Shown: positions 4,462 to 5,854 of the stretch, in pieces | Layout of the letters: the number at the start of each line of letters is the position of its first letter | Position numbering within the stretch: position 1 is the first letter of the stretch | DNA from: Pseudonocardiales bacterium | Lineage (GTDB): Bacteria > Actinomycetota > Actinomycetes > Mycobacteriales > Jatrophihabitantaceae | Direction: 5' to 3' | DNA: 5,854 nt | NCBI GenBank assembly: GCA_030840415.1 | Contig: JAVEEO010000515.1 | Coordinates: forward strand, 1 to 5,854 | Made by a program: the position numbers and the translations under genes | The notes under the pieces: generated by a model | What the model was told of the DNA's origin: nothing | The model's input: the letters and a program-made list of their open reading frames with translations, nothing else | Database searches by the model: none

Positions 4462-5854
4462 TCAGGTGGTGGCCGCGGCCGGATCGCTGTCGCGTGGTGC
4501 CCTCGACAGCGGGTCGGCGATGTCCTCCAGCGACTTGCGTTCGGCGTCGATGGCCAGGAAGAACGCCACCACACCGCCCAGGATCATCACGCCGGCTCCC
4601 AGGTAGTAGCCGAACGTCAACGGCCCGCGTGGCGGGTTGGCGTTGTTCGCGCCGCCGATCAGGTGGCCGTACAGCGAGGTCGCGATCGCCCCGAAGCCCT
4701 GCGCGATGGAGAAGAAGATCGCGATCGCCTGGCCGCGCAGCTCCAGCGGGAAGATCTCGCTCACCGTCAGGTAGGCCGAGGACGCCCCCGCCGAGGCGAA
4801 GAAGAAGATGACGCACCACAGCACGGTCTGGGTGGTGGCGCTGAGATGGCCACCGCCGAACAGCCAGGCCGACACCGCCAGCAGCGCGCCGGAGAGCAGG
4901 TAGGTGCCCGAGATCATCTTCCGGCGGCCGACCGTGTCGAACAGCGGCCCGAGGATCAGCGGGCCGAGCAGGTTGCCGATCGCGAACGGCAGGAAGTAGT
5001 AGCTGGTGTGCGCCTTGCTGACGTGGAAGAAGTGCTGCAGCACCAGGGCGTAGGAGAAGAAGATGGCGTTGTAGAGGAAGGCCTGGGTCGACATCAGGAA
5101 GAAGCCCAGCGCGGTCCGCCGCGGATAGGTCTTGAAGAAGATCCGGAACAGCTGGCCGTAGGGCAGCCAGCGCTGCGGAACGATGTCGATCGCCTTGCGC
5201 TCGTCCACCTCGGGCAGCTCCCGGCCGCCGTGGCGCACGTGCTCCTCGATGCCGTCGACGGTGGCGTTGGCCTCGTCCTGGAAGCCGTGGGTCATCTGCC
5301 AGCGCGGGCTCTCCGGGATGTGGCGGCGCAGGCCGATGATCAGCAGACCCAGCACCGGGCCGATGAAGAAGCCGATCCGCCAGCCCCAGGTCTGGGACGG
5401 GAAGCTTTCCGACAGCAGGTACAGGTTGGCCGCCGCGCCGAGCGCAGCGCCACCCCAGTAGGTACCGTTGATCGCGATGTCCACCCGGCCGCGGTAGTGC
5501 GACGGGATCAGTTCGTCGATGGCGGAGTTGATGGCGCTGTACTCACCGCCGATGCCCACCCCGGCGATGAACCGGAACGCCGCCAGCACCGCGAAGTTCC
5601 ATGACAAGCCGGCCAGGCCGCTGCCGATCAGGTAGATGGTCAGGGTCAGCAGGAAGATCTTGCGGCGCCCGACCCGGTCGGTGATCCGGCCGAAGAACAG
5701 CGCCCCGACGATCTGGCCGACCAGGTACACCGACCCCAGCGCGCCGACGTCCGCGCTCGACAGGCCGAGGTCCTTCTGGAAGCCGGCCTGCGAGACGATC
5801 TGGATCTCCAGGCCGTCCAGGACCCAGGAGACCCCGAGGCCGACCACGATCATC
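4462..5854 (-). CDS. MFS transporter, sugar/metabolite:H+ symporter-like (5' end outside window)
   Basis: This is a polytopic inner-membrane carrier of the major facilitator superfamily; 463 residues are visible. The ATG at 5853 is inside TM1 (VGLGVSWVLDGLEIQIV), so the real start lies beyond the right edge. The motif between TM2 and TM3 is GRITDRVGRRK (55-65), and its second-half counterpart is FDTVGRRK (305-312). A stretch very close to sugar-transporter signature 2 runs from IAGVGIGGE to ELIPSHYRG (96-122). IPESPRW (179-185) follows TM6, and a long cytoplasmic loop spans about 186-245. SEIFPLELRG (365-374) marks TM10. Acidic D13 and E16 in TM1 could take part in proton coupling. The substrate cannot be read from the sequence; sugars, organic acids and aromatic compounds are all possible. 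The C-terminal tail (about 436-463) is hydrophilic. The stress-protein gene follows after 24 bases. Confidence 0.93.
   Translation of the reverse strand, partial: MIVVGLGVSWVLDGLEIQIVSQAGFQKDLGLSSADVGALGSVYLVGQIVGALFFGRITDRVGRRKIFLLTLTIYLIGSGLAGLSWNFAVLAAFRFIAGVGIGGEYSAINSAIDELIPSHYRGRVDIAINGTYWGGAALGAAANLYLLSESFPSQTWGWRIGFFIGPVLGLLIIGLRRHIPESPRWQMTHGFQDEANATVDGIEEHVRHGGRELPEVDERKAIDIVPQRWLPYGQLFRIFFKTYPRRTALGFFLMSTQAFLYNAIFFSYALVLQHFFHVSKAHTSYYFLPFAIGNLLGPLILGPLFDTVGRRKMISGTYLLSGALLAVSAWLFGGGHLSATTQTVLWCVIFFFASAGASSAYLTVSEIFPLELRGQAIAIFFSIAQGFGAIATSLYGHLIGGANNANPPRGPLTFGYYLGAGVMILGGVVAFFLAIDAERKSLEDIADPLSRAPRDSDPAAATT

Noticed and set aside
4429..5604. Plus-strand open frame (391 codons) antisense to the transporter.
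   Set aside because: The minus strand encodes a clear MFS protein with several family motifs. The plus-strand product is a hydrophilic Glu/Arg/Gln-rich shadow with no domain.
5851..5853. ATG at the right edge as the true start of the transporter.
   Set aside because: It falls inside the first membrane helix. Family members have a hydrophilic N-terminus before this point, so the start must lie outside the window.

Overview
The window is high-GC DNA with strongly G/C-biased third codon positions and long antisense shadow frames. It encodes secreted proteins built on the RVLDTR...GYF repeat, a universal stress protein and an MFS carrier. This points to an actinobacterium, probably a filamentous or Micromonosporaceae-like one; the genus is a guess from style only. 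Every gene I can support lies on the minus strand, so transcription runs from the right edge to the left.

Right part (about 5854-3985): a major facilitator superfamily transporter, whose first residues lie beyond the window edge, is followed after 24 bases by a short single-domain universal stress protein. The two look like one operon. Directly after the stress-protein stop comes an array of four 16-bp tandem repeats (3912-3975).

Left part (3792-1): three paralogous genes for exported proteins of unknown function. They are full-length at 2548-3792 (414 aa) and 1090-2370 (426 aa), and cut by the window edge at 1-740. Each has a signal peptide. The two complete ones have three consecutive ~115-120-residue beta-rich repeats, the third degenerate. 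The two leftmost are near twins with a patchwork of almost identical and divergent DNA. Between them sits a probable 55-aa gene (847-1014) with a strong ribosome binding site.

The most interesting signal is regulatory. All three paralogs carry the same upstream layout: GCAACC (GCAATG in one), exactly 17 bases, then GTCTA, 55-59 bases before the ATG. A shared 11-base element, CGRCCRTCCGG, lies between this and the start, and it also occurs upstream of the small gene. The layout resembles promoters read by ECF (extracytoplasmic function) sigma factors, which have an AAC-type -35 and a GTC-type -10. I infer that the secreted proteins form an envelope or surface regulon under one sigma factor, and that the array may continue past the left edge. 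A 20-bp perfect inverted repeat separates the first two paralogs and probably ends transcription of the first.
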